This document shows, piece by piece, positions 6,684 to 7,537 of a DNA stretch of 7,537 nt. The notes under the pieces were generated by a model. The model searched no databases. It worked only from the letters and a program-made list of their open reading frames with translations, and was not told where the DNA came from. Positions within the stretch are counted from its first letter, which is position 1, and each line of letters opens with the position of its first letter. The stretch is taken from NCBI GenBank assembly GCA_030638325.1, contig DAOWEV010000240.1, positions 1-7,537 of the forward strand. The letters are read 5' to 3'. The stretch comes from Bacteroidales bacterium (GTDB taxonomy: Bacteria > Bacteroidota > Bacteroidia > Bacteroidales > JAGOPY01). Made by a program: the position numbers and the translations under genes.

Positions 6684-7537
6684 CTAAAAGTCAATTATAA
6701 GTTTTAGGTTTACTCGCCTCGTAGTGAGGTAATTGGGCACGGCATATTGACGCCCGTTGACATCCGTAACCCAGGTATAGGAGACGGTGTTGTAGATTTG
6801 AAATAAGTTGAAAACTTCCAAGGTGATCCAGGCATTTTTTATATACCGCAGCGGATTTTTGTCTTTAAATTCAGAATAACCACCAATTAATTGTTTCGAG
6901 AATCCGATATCTACTCTTCGGTATGGTGGATACCGTAATGTGTGTTTATACTTGGGCGAATCAGGTGGCCCAAATGGGAGGCCTGTCCCGAAGATCATCT
7001 TCAGGTGCATCTTCCAGGTGGGGTTTTTAGGGATATAGTCCTGGAAAAAGATCGAAAAATTAACCCGCTGGTCGGTTGGACGTGGTATATAACCTGGCTC
7101 TCCCCTTACACTATCAAAAGGTGTGTTGTCAATAGTAATACCGGGAATTATCTGCTCGCCCGATTCATTAAAATAATCATAATAATAATCTCCTTCAATA
7201 TCTTCCATGGTTTTCATTATGGAAAGACTGGCCCATGAGTCTACTCCCTTAATGAATTCCCCGTTGATTCTAAAGTCGATACCGGTGGCATATCCATGAG
7301 AAATGTTTTCCCCATAATAGCGGATCCTTACATTATCGACAATATAAGGTATCAGGTTATCCAAATATTTATAATAGACCTCGGTGGTAAAGGTGAACGG
7401 ACGGTTCCAGGCTATGAAGCTAAGGTCACTTCCCAACACAAAATGAATGGATTTCTGGGCCCTGATGTCGGGATTGATGTTGCCCTGAAGGTCACGTGCT
7501 TCCTTGTAAAAGGGCGGCTGGTAATAATATCCTGTGG
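6684..7537 (-). CDS. TonB-dependent receptor, C-terminal beta-barrel part (5' end outside window)
   Basis: Outer-membrane receptor that takes up a substrate using energy from TonB-ExbBD. Only the last 283 codons are here; the frame stays open to the window edge, and the GTG at 7439 is internal. The visible part has the alternating aromatic and polar strands of a barrel. Landmarks are the NINPDIRAQKSIHF segment, the FTTEVYYKYLDNLIPY strand, YATGIDFRINGEF, PTDQRVNFSIFFQDY, the YPPYRRVDIGFSKQL strand, ITLEVFNLFQIYN near the end, and a closing strand ending in LIIDF. The terminal phenylalanine is the usual signal for outer-membrane insertion by the BAM complex. The plug and TonB box lie outside the window. 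No SusD-like partner is visible, so the substrate is unknown. The gene converges on rocD. Confidence 0.92.
   Translation of the reverse strand, partial: TGYYYQPPFYKEARDLQGNINPDIRAQKSIHFVLGSDLSFIAWNRPFTFTTEVYYKYLDNLIPYIVDNVRIRYYGENISHGYATGIDFRINGEFIKGVDSWASLSIMKTMEDIEGDYYYDYFNESGEQIIPGITIDNTPFDSVRGEPGYIPRPTDQRVNFSIFFQDYIPKNPTWKMHLKMIFGTGLPFGPPDSPKYKHTLRYPPYRRVDIGFSKQLIGGYSEFKDKNPLRYIKNAWITLEVFNLFQIYNTVSYTWVTDVNGRQYAVPNYLTTRRVNLKLIIDF

Noticed and set aside
6942..7238. 98-codon + strand frame antisense to the TonB receptor
   Set aside because: It is the complement of the conserved receptor barrel, with no recognisable domain and no promoter.

Overview
The window looks like a chromosomal segment from a member of the Bacteroidota, probably a Bacteroidales-like anaerobe or a marine relative. 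Three things point there: a LytS-type sensor kinase with a two-component-regulator propeller ectodomain, a TonB-dependent receptor ending in the typical aromatic C-terminus, and promoter-like TAnnTTTG elements with no Shine-Dalgarno sequences ahead of the start codons. There is no sign of a prophage, transposase, CRISPR array, rRNA or tRNA. The genus cannot be named from this sequence.

Layout, left to right. Positions 1-2853 (+) hold nearly all of a membrane sensor histidine kinase whose N-terminus lies outside the window. After a 119-base gap with a promoter-like element comes a LytTR response regulator (2973-3722, +). Its stop codon overlaps by one base the start of a two-HKD phospholipase D / cardiolipin-synthase-like gene (3722-4825, +). 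A tandem array of about eleven degenerate heptamers (4826-4902) follows directly after that stop codon. A well-formed Bacteroidota promoter (4944-4975) then precedes an ornithine aminotransferase gene, rocD (5020-6249, +), which ends at a strong intrinsic terminator (6311-6336). The next 350 bases are AT-rich and non-coding. They carry an inverted repeat (6362-6385) and a REP-like element made of two palindromes (6582-6595 and 6614-6639). The window ends inside a convergent TonB-dependent receptor gene (6684-7537, -), of which only the C-terminal barrel part is present.

How the genes fit together: the kinase and regulator form a plausible two-component pair, sensing a ligand outside the cytoplasm and acting through LytTR DNA binding. 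The regulator is translationally coupled to a phospholipid-modifying enzyme, which suggests, but does not prove, a link between envelope sensing and membrane lipid composition. rocD is a separate, independently promoted and terminated metabolic gene. The TonB receptor belongs to another transcription unit.

Most of the window is ordinary. The less ordinary parts are the coupled regulator-PLD pair, the heptamer array and the REP-like palindromes. I found no convincing new multi-gene system.
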